Shown: positions 1 through 13,300 of the stretch, one piece after another
Position numbering within the stretch: position 1 is the stretch's first letter
Layout of the letters: each line of letters opens with the position of its first letter
Assembly (NCBI GenBank): GCA_949358305.1
Contig: OX442317.1
Span: forward strand, 6,700,186-6,764,185
DNA: 64,000 nt
Source: Strigamia acuminata
Taxonomy: Eukaryota > Arthropoda > Chilopoda > Geophilomorpha > Linotaeniidae
Reading direction: 5' to 3'
Notes under the pieces: model-generated
Told to the model about the DNA's origin: nothing
Databases searched by the model: none
What the model saw: only the letters and a program-made list of their open reading frames with translations
Made by a program: the position numbers and the translations under genes

Positions 1-3000
1 GGGATCGCTAAGGCAGGCAGCGACTGCTTGGTAAAAAATACATGTCTTGAGTCTTTCTATGTACTAGGGTTCCCTCTTTTCTCTCTTGGATTGTAGTGTC
101 TGCGCAGTGTAAAATTTTGATGGTGTTAGCAGGGATCTCTAGCCTCTAGTGTCAATAGTATGTGGGCTTAAGGACGACCCAAGAATAATCTAATAGTGTA
201 AGGTTCAACGGTTGGAACATGTTATGGGTATTCAAATGTGGTGCAATACTCTAAAGAATTGAGTTTTCACAATTGAAGCGAGGGATGTGATTGAAAAAGA
301 AGAGGATATGTTGGCAGCCAAAGGCTAAATTGCAAATGCAATGTTTTGATTGTTGCCTTCCAAATGAGATTGCACAATTCTGCATACGTTGCATTTGCTC
401 TGCTTTTTTCCAATGTTTTGTATTTTATTTTTTTAAATAATGAAGTTTAAATTGCAATAGTTGGGCATGGTTCAAAAACACATTGAAATTATATTGCAAT
501 GTATTTTGAAATGCATTGGGTGTTGCGAGAATGCATTTTGTAGTATATTTTTGCGTGCTGTGGTTGGCAAATGATAATATATTTATGAACTGTATGGATG
601 GAATGTTGAAATAACTACTGTAAGTTTTTTTTTTTTTTTTTAAATAGTTTATTCGGTGTTGTTAATCTTTTGCCCGTAGAGCTTTGCTGCATTTCACTAG
701 CATATGTAATTTAGTGGACAAGCGGCATTTGTAGCGCAGTGCTAGAATTGAATGTCTTGGATCATTGCAAGACGAACTACTACAAAAGCGTTTGCCAAGA
801 ATGTTTTCATTAATCAAGAATGGAAGTTACAGGTTCAAAGGCGGATATTGCCTTAGTTGTGTCCTGCCAAATTGGTTTTAACACTTACAGTATCGTCTGA
901 AAAGGCTTTACAAAACAGCTCAAATTCCGCAAGTTTTTAACAATATTTATTGGGAGTTGTTAGGTTGAATTTGCTGGCTCTAAAGCTGAGAAGTCAATAT
1001 TTGTTTATCACAAACAATTGAAAAACAAAAAAGGATATAAAAAAGAAGCTTTTTTTTATATTTCAAATTTATTAATGTAAATTTTAAGAGGAGATTTAAA
1101 AGTATTTTCTATTTTATTTAAGTAAAACCACTTGAGCAAAGTCATTTCTGTTTTTGAGTGATTTGTTTTTGAACAAGTGAATGCTTTTTATAGGGCTTGA
1201 AAAAAAAAACAATAAAATTTTTTTTTACTGCCCAAGAAAAAAAAATTGAGAGACATAAAACAAAAACTGGATTCATATTGTTTGTGGCTTCTCCTATGTG
1301 CCTTGAACAAACTTTCAAGTTTCAATCCTGTTTTTGCACTGCAGAAAAAACAACCCAAAGGGGCAAGAAATGAAAATGTATACAGTGAAGATTGACAAAT
1401 TACCTCTTATAAAATTATAGATGCACAATTTAAGTGGTGCAAAAGAGACATTAATCTTGATGCTTAAAATAATTGGGTCATGGCCCGAGCGCTTTACGTT
1501 GCAGTCTGGTGAAAATTGTAAAGCGATGATAAATTCCGTTTACATTACTGCATTTATATCCATGATTTGAATTGAACATGACACGAGGGTCTCGTGCAGA
1601 TCAATGGTAATTGTGTATTAGGAATTTAAGCTGTCAGGTATAGAATATCGTGAATTTTAATAAATCAACCCAGTTTGTAGAGGAAGATCGAGCACTAGTC
1701 GTTCTAAAAGGCAGGTTTAATTATCTTTCTCAAACAATTTTTCTCTGCTTTTCTTTAATTAAAAACCACTTGCACATTTTCCACACTGAACATTAAAACG
1801 AATTAGTGCACTTGGCTATGTTTAAGTTTTGTTTTTATTTATTTATTTGTTTATTTTTAATTTTTTTTTTTAAATTGTTTTCTTGGGTAATATGTAATTT
1901 TTTTTATTTTTATTTGAAATAATTAGATTTCTATTTTCTTAGGTTAATGAAAGCTAGGAATTGGGGTTGATTTATTTTTTGGTAATTATTTGCGTGATGT
2001 TTGACTTTAACGTTGAATATTAAAACAAAAAATGGTGTGAAAATAAGGTTATGGTAATTTTAACCCAACATTGATTTCAACTTGATGTTTAATGCAATTT
2101 GGGGGACATTTATTAAAAGCTTGAGAAGGTGAGGAAAAAAATTAGATTATACTGCTATGATGTAAGTTCAGCCATCACGGTTAATCTTTTCAACGTTTTA
2201 AACAGTTTTCATGGAAATTTACAAATTGTTTGTAATTTTTAATTCAAGGGGAAAGAGGTTTATTGTATTATATCTGAATACTTCACTGCAATACCTCGAT
2301 TGCGCTGCCATACATTTTAATGTTGTGAGTTTAAAGTTGGACTGAATGGACTTGCACAGGTGCATCGAAACATGAAACAATAACAGTTTTAATTGTTACG
2401 TTTTGGTGGTGTTTTAGGCTTGTCAGTTTCGTTATTTTTACATTTTTGTCACGTCAGTTTGATCGATGAAAACACAATTATTGTGAATTTAAGTTTGAAA
2501 TTGCTGTGGAAGACTTGCCATCGATTTAATGGAGGATGTGGAAAGAAAAACGCTCGTTTACATCGATTATTGAAAATTGGTTTAACGAAAATTCGATTTT
2601 CAGTTTGGGTTTTTTTTTTCCTAAGCGTCATTTCCTGTATCCGACGATCAGGAAAATCAAAATAGTCAATTTGGTCCATTTAACTTTGAAAGCGTCTTAA
2701 TGTTAAATAATGTGCAGATTTCCTGGCTTTCCATTTGTGGTGTTGCGACTATTGGAGTGATATTTTGTAGTAAGAAAATTTAGGGCTACTTTAATATCTG
2801 ATGTTATATATACAGAGAAAAGTTGGAGCAGTGACAAAAATCTTTTCTCTGCTTAATTTATTGCATTTGTTTGGTTGGAGTTAATGACTTCCGTATAAAT
2901 TAACAAAAGCCCGGAGTGGAGAGTTAGAAATGAAGTGAGGTTTAAGATCGATATAACGTGAAGAAATAAAGAATGGAGACAGCAGCTGTGGGATATGCAC

Positions 3001-4777
3001 GCAGCTCTTGTCATATTCTTTTGCAAGGCGAACGCATTCTCACTTTTATCAAATTAAAACGTCTGAAGCCACATGGCCGAAACATTTTTTACTCGTCTAA
3101 TTTTCTGAGTGGTTTAGAAACACTTTGGTTTTTTTTTTATTTTTTTATTTTTTTAATTTTTTTTATTTTTTTTAATTTTTTTTTGAAAAAAAGTTTTCTT
3201 CGACCAAATTGTTGTTTCAGCAAATTATCTGCGTAAAGGGATTTGTTTGTTAACCCATGGAAATCTAGTAATAAGTTAAGTGACATGTGAAAATGGAAAT
3301 TTACAATTAATTATGGTAATTAACTTAATTCATTTGTTGTTTTTATTTAAAATTGACGAATTAAATTATAATTTAATATTTTTGGACAATTTGGTATTAT
3401 ATCTTGATAAAATTACGTGATATAAATTTTAAAAACGGAAAGGAAAAAAAAAATAGATTTTTCGCTTGTTAATCTAGGCAATAAGAAGTCTCATTATTCT
3501 TGACAAAAATATGCATCATAAAATAGTGCCTGGATTTGTTTCGGATTGTAATAAAGTCAAATAAAATCTTTATAATCCAGAGGGGGCGGGAGGTTAAGAT
3601 GGAATGGAGACTCTTGTCTTAATGGCCAACAACCCCTATGCAATATTTTAAAATATTAATTTGTGCATTTTTATTTTTTTTATAAAAAAAAATTTATGCT
3701 TCTTAAACTGGAGTTTGCAAAAATACAAACTGGGGGATTCTAAAGCATTTTATTTTAGTAAACTAATTTATTTTCATTTTTATTTTCATTTTTTTTATTT
3801 ATTTATTTATTTCCCCAAAACTCTGTTTTATAAAAATCTAATTTATAATTTTGTTTGCATGTCTCATGAGATTCGGTTTTCTTACAAGCAAAAAATTGAA
3901 AAAAATGCTGCAAATTGTATGTGGGTACACATGAAAACTGCGAGACCTACATTTTCTCGTCTTTCGAGTCGATGCAAAATAGGCAAAGGGCAAAATGAAA
4001 TTTTTTATAGCCGAGCGGGAGTTGATGGCTCGGAACAAGTATATACATATGAAGAAAAAAAAATAGAAAAATATTCACATTTTGCACCAACGTTTCATAA
4101 TTCCCTGTTTTTTGAACGGTGCGTGCACCAAAGAAAGAATAACTTGGTTGTTTTTCTGAGCGCGAGGAAGGAGTGCAGAAGGACATCACAAAGTTCTAAT
4201 TCTGTCAAATCAACATAATTTCATTTTAAATTCAACTGCATGCTTTTTACATGCCGTTGCTTTGCAGCCCGTGTTTCTGTTAAACGCTGCTTTAAAGAAC
4301 AAATAATAGGGATTAAGTTTGGCTAGAATTGGAGTAACCAACTCACATTATCGGTGATAATCCGCGCAGCACGAGTGCTGTTTGAAACGATTATTTCTTG
4401 ACAAGTAATGAACAAAAGTTTGTTTCTTTTTCAATGTGTGTGGAATTATTTTGTTTCTGAATTTTCCTTTATTTTAATCCAATGAATAACGAATTAACAC
4501 CCACTTTTTTCATCGGATTTTTGTTAGGTGAGAGCAGAATTACAGTTATTACACAAGTGTCCAAATAAAAATAGCAACCAGTTGAAACCAAAACAGATGA
4601 ACCTTTTATTCACATTAGCCCTAGATGTCCATTTATCAAAGCGCACGCACTACAGAAGCGTAGTTAAAGTATATATTGTGACACAAGGCTGAAAAACTAG
4701 TGGCCCCCTCTAGAGAGATATTATGACAACAAATAAAAATACATCCTAAATTGTGGTAAATCATGTACAGTCGTGTA
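1..4777. other. AT-rich non-coding stretch, no gene recognised
   Basis: No open frame here looks like a real gene; the open frames are short, low in complexity and often lack ATG. The stretch has long T and A runs (for example near 630, 1850-1870 and 3130-3185). About 467-590 is one copy of a dispersed repeat whose second copy, near 9570-10470, is interrupted by a MITE. It may be intron or intergenic sequence. Confidence 0.6.
467..590 (+). repeat. Dispersed repeat, uninterrupted copy (empty site)
   Basis: This segment contains ttcaaaaacacattgaaat, then tatattgcaatgtattttg, and later ggttggcaaatgataata. The same order of blocks occurs around 9570-9594 and 10378-10470, where a 783-bp inverted-repeat element splits them at a TA. 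The present copy has a single TA at 490-491 at the corresponding point, so it is a paralogous pre-insertion site. The nature of the host repeat is not known. Confidence 0.7.
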
Positions 4778-4968
4778 CAAAAAAAACTTTCCTTCAGTTT
4801 AGCTGTTTTAAGTTTATTTACCAGGTGGCATTAAAAATCCATTGAGATTCAATGGCATCAATCTTGACTCGAAATCTCGTCTTACTCTAACAACAGTATT
4901 AAAAGATAGACCGCGCAAATAATGATAGATAGACTTAAAACAGCTAAACAAAAGGGAAGTTTTTTTTG
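4778..4968. mobile_element. MITE, 191 bp, flanked by TA
   Basis: The ends are inverted copies of about 38 bp with four mismatches, starting CAAAAAAAACTT and containing TTTAGCTGTTTTAAG. TA dinucleotides flank both ends (4776-4777 and 4969-4970), as expected for a Tc1/mariner-type target duplication. There is no coding capacity. Part of the interior (about 4836-4908) recurs at 16199-16268 without the terminal repeats, so that second copy is a fragment. Confidence 0.8.
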
Positions 4969-4970
4969 TA

Positions 4971-6348
4971 GTGTAAGGATTTCGGCCTTCGACTAAATGC
5001 GTGTGTTATAACCATTTGGAGTTTGTTTGTAAAAACCAAAATTGGGTTGCATTAACCACTTAAAAGAAAGTAAAAGCAGCAAAAAAGAGACACTTTGAAA
5101 TGCACCAATGACAAGAGCATCTTTTCGTCACATGTTAAATCCATTGAGAATTTAAGTTATTTGAGTGAAATGGACATTGAAATTGCACGCGAAAATCTTG
5201 TGGGTCAACAAATTGAATATTTTACAATGCACATAATTTATCAGTTTTTAGTGAAACTCTGATATTCCTTCCTCTTTGATGATTCCAAGCAATAACACAA
5301 TAAAACGGAATGGAGAAGAAAACTAGTAAATTGCTGTAAGATAGGAAGAGGGAAAAAATATCTTTTATTGCGCAAGAAATAGGAAAGGCAGCAATCAATG
5401 TCTGCATCGAAGCATACTTGAGACGAAAAAGAGATGAAAAGAGGAGAAGAGGAGACGTAAGAGAAAAAAAAGCTAAGGTTTTTCTAGTTTACTGCTTCTA
5501 CATCTCGATTGTGTGCTCCATCACTATCCCGAATGTAGCAATCGATAAACGTACGGGAGGACGAGTAGAGGAGCGCCGCGCCACTGTGGTGCACTGGGTG
5601 GTAAAAGTAATGATCTTTTAAAGGTGCCAGGTCCGTTTCGATTTTAATACCATTACTGCGAGCGACCGACCGGAACTTTACGGGAACTGGGGAGAGAAAT
5701 AGGTGTGTAAAAAGGAAATCTTTCGTGAATTATTGCCTTTCAAGTGTAAAACTTTGAGGGGATTTTCAAGTGGGTATATTCATATAACATTGGTGGACGT
5801 CAGTTTACTGCCTGATAAAAAGGTGGTGAGATCACGTGGTGTTGAGCGCGATTCATCCCTGTGGAAATTTTTATGCCTTGTTTATTAATGTGTTCAAAGT
5901 TTAATAAGGCGGGGTGAGTGCGTGGGCAATGCTCAAACCAATCTGCTTCGAATCTTAAGCTTAGTACTTACTGAACAAGCAGTTTCTTACGTAGGAAACC
6001 AATCTGCCCACAGAAATTTTGCCTACAGAAAAAACTGGTATACTCACAAATTTCATTCCAGTCGGGAATGTCTGTGAGATATTTTCTGTGACATAAGAAA
6101 TTAACTTTCTGGCATGTCGATGCAACGGAATGCTGATCTTCGTTTCCAGGCACAGAAAGTAATGATCGGTCTTGACAATTTGTGCCCGGTCGTAATTTTA
6201 GCGTGAGCTTTTCTTGTTGTTTTCAAAATTGTACAGTGTTGTACAGAGGCGTGTGGTGATAGGGCCCCAGATTTGTTAATTTTTCTAATTCTTCTAACTT
6301 GAATAAAAATTCAGTGCACTTTTCAGTAGGTGCATCCAAAAATAAAAA
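4971..6348. other. Non-coding stretch, no gene recognised
   Basis: The open frames here are short and resemble no family I know. The 67-codon frame near 5418-5621 is rich in Arg, Lys and Glu because of purine-rich DNA. I see no RNA gene. Confidence 0.5.
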
Positions 6349-6652
6349 TACCGTAGCGCCCCGTTTAAACGCCCGGGCGTTTAATTCTTTTTTTGAGCTG
6401 CTTCTCCCGGCGCCAATATGAAACCCGGCGATTAAATGAACCCGGCGCATAACCGAAAAATCGCCGATTTTTCGCAAAAAAAGGCGATTTTTCTGCAAAA
6501 ATTACCGATTTTTTGCAAAAAATTGATGATTTTTTGGGACCCGGCGCTTATTCGGAGCCGGCGTCAATTTAGTAAATCGCTGATGACTGCCCGGCGCTAA
6601 AACGGGGCCGGCGCTTTATTGAACCCGGGCGTTTAAACGGGGCGGTACGGTA
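6349..6652. mobile_element. GC-rich inverted-repeat MITE, 304 bp
   Basis: The ends are inverted repeats of about 35 bp, beginning TACCGTA and containing CGCCCCGTTTAAACGCCCGGG. They enclose repeated CCCGGCGC-type motifs and short runs of the form GCCGATTTTTCGCAAAA. The base composition stands out sharply from the AT-rich surroundings. Related GC-rich motifs occur near 16300-16380. If TA is the target, the outer TA at 6349-6350 and 6651-6652 would be the duplication. No protein is encoded. Confidence 0.75.
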
Positions 6653-9592
6653 CTTGTGTTTTAACAATTTTAGTTTAGCCTAGTTCACATGGATGTGTTA
6701 ACACATGCGTTAGCCCACCAAAGCTGCTTGCAAGAGGTGATGGTTAAAATAACATAACAATTTTACTTCTTTGGTGGTTAAAACGAGGCGCGTGGGAAGC
6801 ATGCAGATTTACATGAAATTCTAACACATATTCGTGTTCCACTTCCGGTCAGCAGGGACCTTGGTGGCGCATAATTTGCATACAAGAAGGCATTTAAAAC
6901 GGCCCTCGAACAATACAAAATGAAACAAATGACATAACACACGATCGAAATAAAAACACATAATTGCAATAAAATAAACAAAAACACGGTAAACACATTA
7001 AATCATTTAGATTTTATAAAGTTTAAGATTTGAGTGTAAGAATTTTAGTTTGTATTTTTACAAATTTTAGTTTTACATGAACAATAGGACAGAAAATGAT
7101 GTCATTTTTGTTTTAAAATTGTTAGTAATTAAACCACGCGTGCACGTTGCTTTTGCATCCAGTTTCAATCCATTGACATCAACAATCAAAATAAGTTTTC
7201 AATAAGTCAAAATACAAATTACGAATTGCTAATAGTTATCACAACAAGAGTTGAAATGAATAATATTGTAATATATTGTTTTCCTGTTGGCAGAATTCAA
7301 TTTGTTATCATTTGACTGTTGCGAGTCGGTTCCTACATAGAAGTACAATGCAAACCACATAACAAGTTGTGTTGGTACAGCTGTGATAATAATATCGGCT
7401 TAACGCAGAACAGGGAACGGATTCACTATTATAACTAGTTATAACAGCGATTGATTGATTCTCGGTAACCACCATCCACTTGTTATTCATACAATAATAT
7501 TTTGCTTTCACATACAATCGACGGCGACTTTTAACCGTGTTATTATTTGTTCGTACAATCCACGATCAGTTTGGATCTATCACCTTTACATAATGTTTTC
7601 TTAGGAGATCTCGAGCCATTACGACATTCACACACGTCTAAATGACTTTACGAATGAAGCTAAGGTGAATTTGGTCGCTGAATTGTGTTTACAGCAAAAT
7701 CAATGATGCAACACAATTTAATATTGTATAAGGAAAATGTCTTGTATTTCTAGGTAGTAAGCCTTGCTTTCCAAACTACCCTTTAATCTCTCAAGCAATA
7801 TTGCTTCGCACAAACTTTGTTGGGAAAATTCTGAAATATTTACGAAATTCTTGAGGCTACATCCAATAAAGCAGAGGAGGACAGAGATTTTCTTTCAACT
7901 GTAATAGCAAATTATTGTTTTATTGACATTTGTACAGAAGTTCAGGCGAACATATCCGCGACATTAATACTCGTTTTAATGTTTTTTTTTTATTTCTTTG
8001 TATTTTTCTCATTTTTCTTTTCTTAGTTAAATCGCAGCTTTTGGTTTAGAGCGTCAGCTTAAACGCGAGAAAGCACAATAAACAGTAATCTGCTGAAAAG
8101 GGCGAAATTTGCTAATTCTTATTTAAGCAATCGAACGCGTTGCAAAGCGTTTATTCGAAAAGAAACTCTGCAGGGCGTTCATTGACAATGCAAGAGAGGA
8201 ATCATACATTATTGTGTTGATTCTAAATGTGTTCGTAGGCCCAAACTTCCGCACAATACAATTCTCTTCTCTTTTATGTTCAACTTATCAAACAATTTTC
8301 AATTTGTGTGTAACAAAGACAAAAAAATAAACAAAAATTATTTTTTGTTTTTCTTTCTTTATAAAAATGAGAAATCAAAGGTGCGAAAACATTAAATCTT
8401 TTGTTGTTTGAAAACACAATGGGAAATGAAAGTTAAGACAATATAAGTAGGGGAGGTTTTCGCCCGAGTCGAACAATTTTATTAATTTTATTTTTCAAAT
8501 TAACAAACGTGACACCGAGAAAAAGATAAATAATGAAGGACGCGTATTGGGCCTAGGAAAGTGTAAAGAATGTCGAGAAAGTGCTTATCACGGTTACTGC
8601 TGGGCTGTGGCACACCCTTAGCCGACTGATAGACACATGAGGTTGACCCCTTTTCTCTTGGGTCAAACTCTATTGGTCCCATTACGATTTTGCCCTTGCC
8701 TTTTCTCCAAGTCGAGACTGACTGATCGTCGAGTGGTGCTGATTGAAAACCTGATTAAAGGATCACTGTGGGGCCATGAATGCACATTGGTTGTGTGAAA
8801 AATGTTGGTGTTGTTTGGTTATTTGGATATACACCGGGGTGTCAAGTGAAATGAGGTTTTTCAATGCAGTTTTTGTATTTATTTGGATATTTCGAGGTTT
8901 TGTATTTTCCATTTTGTTTGAAGTTTGTTTGTTTGGATTTTCTATTTGTACTGGTTTGTTTTCTTGTTTCTTTTTCACTGTTTGTTTGTTGCAGAAATTT
9001 TCTATGAGTTTTTGTGGATATTTAAAATTCATGAATTTTGAAGTGGATTGTTGGTATTTGTTTTGTGTATTTGTTTGATGTAGCCATTGTAAAATGACTT
9101 AAAGTTTTGTAGACTTCGGCATGTCTTGCGGGATGGTTTTTGGTTTTTAATTATTTAATTTTTAGTTTTTATTATGATTTTTTTTTGTTTTTTTTTTGTT
9201 ATAAAGTTACATTAATCTTAAGAAGCCAATTTATCTTGTTTTAATTGATAAATTATCAGCCACTCCCATCCTTAGTTTGCATCACGCACTTTTTATTTTT
9301 AGTCTTTTTCATTTTTTATTATCTTATAAGTTACAGGTATAATGGATGAGTTTCTATTTCTATATATTTTTTTGTTTTCAATGTGCTTAATGAATCTTCC
9401 GTCTCGACAGATGAATATACATGAATGAAAATTAACGCGTTTCATTATCTTATGCTAATTTATCAACCACAACTTTTTGTACATTTTTTGCTTTGAAAAG
9501 TTAGTCGAGAAGAAACTTTGAATCTGCGGTCGGGCAACCACCTCGCCATATTTTGCCATATCTGCCCATACGGTTCAAAAATACATTGAAAA
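6653..9592. other. Non-coding stretch, no gene recognised
   Basis: This is AT-rich sequence. Around 8776-9078 overlapping open frames occur on both strands in T- and G-rich DNA (TTTGTTTG-type sequence), which gives Phe/Leu/Val-rich artefact proteins. I see no splice-bounded conserved domain and no RNA gene. Confidence 0.55.
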
Positions 9593-9594
9593 TA

Positions 9595-10377
9595 CAGGGT
9601 GTTCTAAAAGTATTGTTCCCTCCAAATATTTCCTGAGCAATTGCATCTAGGCCAATTTTGATGAAGCGATCGTATAGAAAGTTGGGTGAGAGCAATCCAA
9701 TGACATCATCAAATTTGACCTTGAAGGTCATTTTCAAGGTCATTCACTTGCTAACTTCTAAACCAATCAGGTTAGAGCAAAAAAGTCAATTACAAAGTTG
9801 TAGAACACCATCAAATTAGTACTATCCAACTTATCTTAGTCATCTAATTGATGTTAGTCATCTTAAGTCAAATGTTTTCTTTTTAAAAAGGAGACAAATC
9901 AGCTGAAATAAAGCCAGCCATTGTGACAAAACTTAAATTGCTATTAGAAAAATACTGAATTACTTAAATAAACGTATTCAAATGTGCATTATTATGCAAG
10001 TAAACAAGAAAAACCACTCCCTTTTTTCAATGCCTCAATAATTATCTTATCACAAGAATAAAAAATTTCACTTTGCGGATTTTTTTTCTGATTTGCCTCC
10101 TTTTTAAAAAGAAAACATTTGACTTAAGATGACTAACATCAATTGGATAGTACTAATTTGATGGTGCTCTACAACTTTGTAGTTGACTTTTTTGCTCTAA
10201 CCTGATTGGTTTAGAAGTTAGCAAGTGAATGACCTTGAAAATGATCTTCAAGGTCAAATTTGATGACGTCATTGGATTGCTCTCACCCAACTTCCTATAC
10301 GATCGCTTCATCAAAATTGGCCTAGATGCAATTGCTCAAGAAATATTTGGAGGGAACAATACTTTTAGAACACCCTG
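9595..10377. mobile_element. Long-TIR MITE, 783 bp, Tc1/mariner-like, TA target duplication
   Basis: The element starts CAGGGTGTTCTAAAAGT and ends with the inverted complement. The arms are about 300 bp each (left about 9595-9904, right about 10088-10377). They are nearly identical except that the left arm has about 16 extra bases near 9840. A short AT-rich centre of about 180 bp separates them. TA flanks both sides (9593-9594, 10378-10379). The same TA is single in the related uninterrupted copy at 490-491. The open frames in the arms are mirror copies of one another and are not genes. No transposase is present, so it is non-autonomous. Confidence 0.88.
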
Positions 10378-10379
10378 TA

Positions 10380-13300
10380 TATTGCAATGTGTTTTGAAAT
10401 ATATTGGGATTCTCGGGAATACATTTTTACATGCTATTGGTTTGCAAATGAATATGTATTCCCAATACTATTATTTGTCAAATATGAATGCATTATTTGT
10501 GGCTACGGAATGATTAGACTTGACCTTTGTGGATATTAATAAGAACTGAAGGACAGTTTGCCATTGCAGTCGCTGTTGCATCAGTATTGGAACGTTCGTA
10601 AATCTAATTTATTAATATTTGAAATTAAAAACTGAATATATTTAGTATTCTACTGATTTGCTGGTCTTACGAAAATAAAACATGCTTTGATAGTCAGGAA
10701 CATGTTTATTGTACTTTATGAGGTTCTCATACATAAAAGCAGGGGAAGAAGGGGTTATTTAGGATAATTTGTGACCACTTTGGACACCCCACTCGATCTC
10801 AAAATGTCAGTTTTCACAGTATTAAATCAACTTTTCTGTTTTGATAACCTCTGACTTTATATTTCATCTAAAATGGATCCATCTATGGCAAGTGTGGTAT
10901 GATAATGAAGCAGCAAACTTCCATTGGTTATTGGTACAGGGGCTCTTGAGTTCGAAACAAAAAACTGGACTAGAATAAAAAGAATAACTTTTTTTGAAAA
11001 TACAGAAAGATTTGGGCCTGGTTGCAATGTAAATAATAAATCGTAAAAAATCTATGCGTTGTGCATTTATGGATTTTATTCATACAGCTTCGACTGTTGT
11101 GACTGGCCCGGGCCCCATCTCATCTCTCGGAGGTCCCGGTTGTAAAAATAAAAGAAAATTCAATCACATTTACCGATCGGAGTTTGTAAACATAAGGAAG
11201 CGAAAATTTATAATGCCAATCGTTGCATATCTTTATTGTGTAATTAATTTTGGAGTAAGTGGTACGCAAGAAGTGAATTAATGATGCCTTATATTTATAA
11301 ACTCAAGTAGAGCTTTAAAGTAGCTTATTTATTTTAATTAGATAATCCGTAATCGGCAATTTAAAATTAAGAATGGCTTTTATATTGAGTTGGTTTTGAG
11401 TGACCTTTGATTAGATCCGAAGTAAGGAAACCCGCGAATTTAATTAATGGCGACTGAAAATGATGGGAGCAGAACCGAAAATTTAAATCGAATAATTTAC
11501 ATTTTTTTAAAAAAAAACTGCAATCATTAACACAAAAGGTGAAATGCAATGCATTCAATACTTTTTTTTCTTCTTTTTTTTTCTCCTTGCGCGCTAGAAA
11601 GAACAAATCCTCCAGAGGCAAATTACCATTTACTTTCGATTTGGTGTCAGGTAATACTTGAGCCATCTCTCGGCTGCACTTCACTGATAACCAAGATTAT
11701 TCAGATGCTTGGCCTGGCGAACAAGTCAAGCGGAAAATGGTTTTGAGCGGAAATTTATGGCTGCTTGCCATAACCAGGCGGAATGGCCAAGATGGTGAAG
11801 GGTAGAAGAAGCAAGTGGGTACAAGAAAATGGGATAGGGGTTATGGCAGTTTGGAAAAGTACAAGTTACCAAGATTGCTTGGCCTTTACCTTTTTTTTTA
11901 CGTGTAGCCAGGGAAATTGGGAGGCAATACAATGCATTTGCATGGTCTTGTTTTTCCACGAAAACAGAATAAAAAGAAAGAAAGCAAAACTACGGCTTCT
12001 ACCGGAATGTATACAAAAACAAGCGTCAAAGTTGGTATTAAATAAATAGAAATAAAATTAATTAGAAAGTCAAAAAACACGTGTGTCCACTTGTACTAGT
12101 AAAATTGGACAACAGTTATTGCCTACCGGTATTTGTATAATTAATATTTTGCGTTGTAACTTAGCAATTTTTCGATTTCGTACGACGTCCTTTAGCTTTA
12201 ATGTTGATTTTTCCAGTTGGTATTTCGCGTGGAATCATGGCTTTATTTAAGGAGAAACTAAGGCGTTTTGCGATCTGATGATGATATTGAGTGAGTTAAT
12301 TAGTTTGTTAGTTTCTTTTTTTCGTCGGCTGACTATTTGCTTGGGCTTTAAAGCAGGGTGGGATTCGATTAAATTTAAATTGGAATTGAGTGATGAAAAT
12401 GTGCACGTAGCAAGTGAAAAGTGAGAAATTGGCACGGAGGCATTAGACACCTTGAAAAGTGTAATTGCATTGCCGCATAAATGACACAAATCTATACATT
12501 AATGTCATTAAACAGAAACATTTTTAAAGCGAGCGGGAAGGGAAAATTGGTTGAACAAGAATGTCCATTAAATCTAGTGTAAGAATTAGTTAAGGCAACC
12601 AATTTCAATACGTTCCCCTCATTTGGGTGTTAGGAAGAGTCTAGTGAGTAATGACGGGCAATTTAAATGTCAGTCTGCACTTGGCGCCAGCTAAATCAGC
12701 TTGAATGGCCCACTCAAAATGCGAAATGATGCCAATGTGTATATATGCAAAATTTGTGAAGTTGCTATCGCGAAGGCAATAGGTGCTTGGCTTATGACAG
12801 TTATTGATTTCTAACGCCAAATATCGCATCGCTCAAAATTCCATCTTTAACATGCTCCAGACTAATAGATTTGATTTACAAATATCACTCTTCTCCGCAG
12901 TCTGATTGTGCAAATCGAATCGGCTCCCACTATTTCCACCACAGTTTGAAAAGCGGAGGAATAATTTACATCCATCCCGGGTTGGACAAGAGCCATCTCT
13001 AGAGAGTTGTGATAACATTAAGGAGGGGAGAAGAGTGGGGGGCAAAGGAGAAGAAAGGGCGTTTGTGCAAGGTGAAGACATTTGCTCTTAAATACACGAT
13101 GACATTAAGACACTTTCTTTCTTTCGCCAACTTGAAATTGCTGTTATGGGAATATCACATCTTTTAGCTGCACTTTGAAACTACTTTAGAAAAAAGGAGC
13201 AACTCGTTTGCATGGTCTCGCCCTCTTTTCTCCTTCTTCTTCTCTCTTTCTCCCTCCCTCCCTCTCTGTATGTGATGGTTATCACTTTCATTTAGCCTTT

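Noticed and set aside
8763-9078. Overlapping open frames of 89-100 codons on both strands
   Set aside because: They come from TTTG-rich low-complexity DNA; no domain, no splice context, hydrophobic or Lys/Asn-rich artefact composition.
9501-10513. Two open frames with nearly the same protein on opposite strands
   Set aside because: They are mirror copies in the arms of the 9595-10377 inverted-repeat element, not genes.
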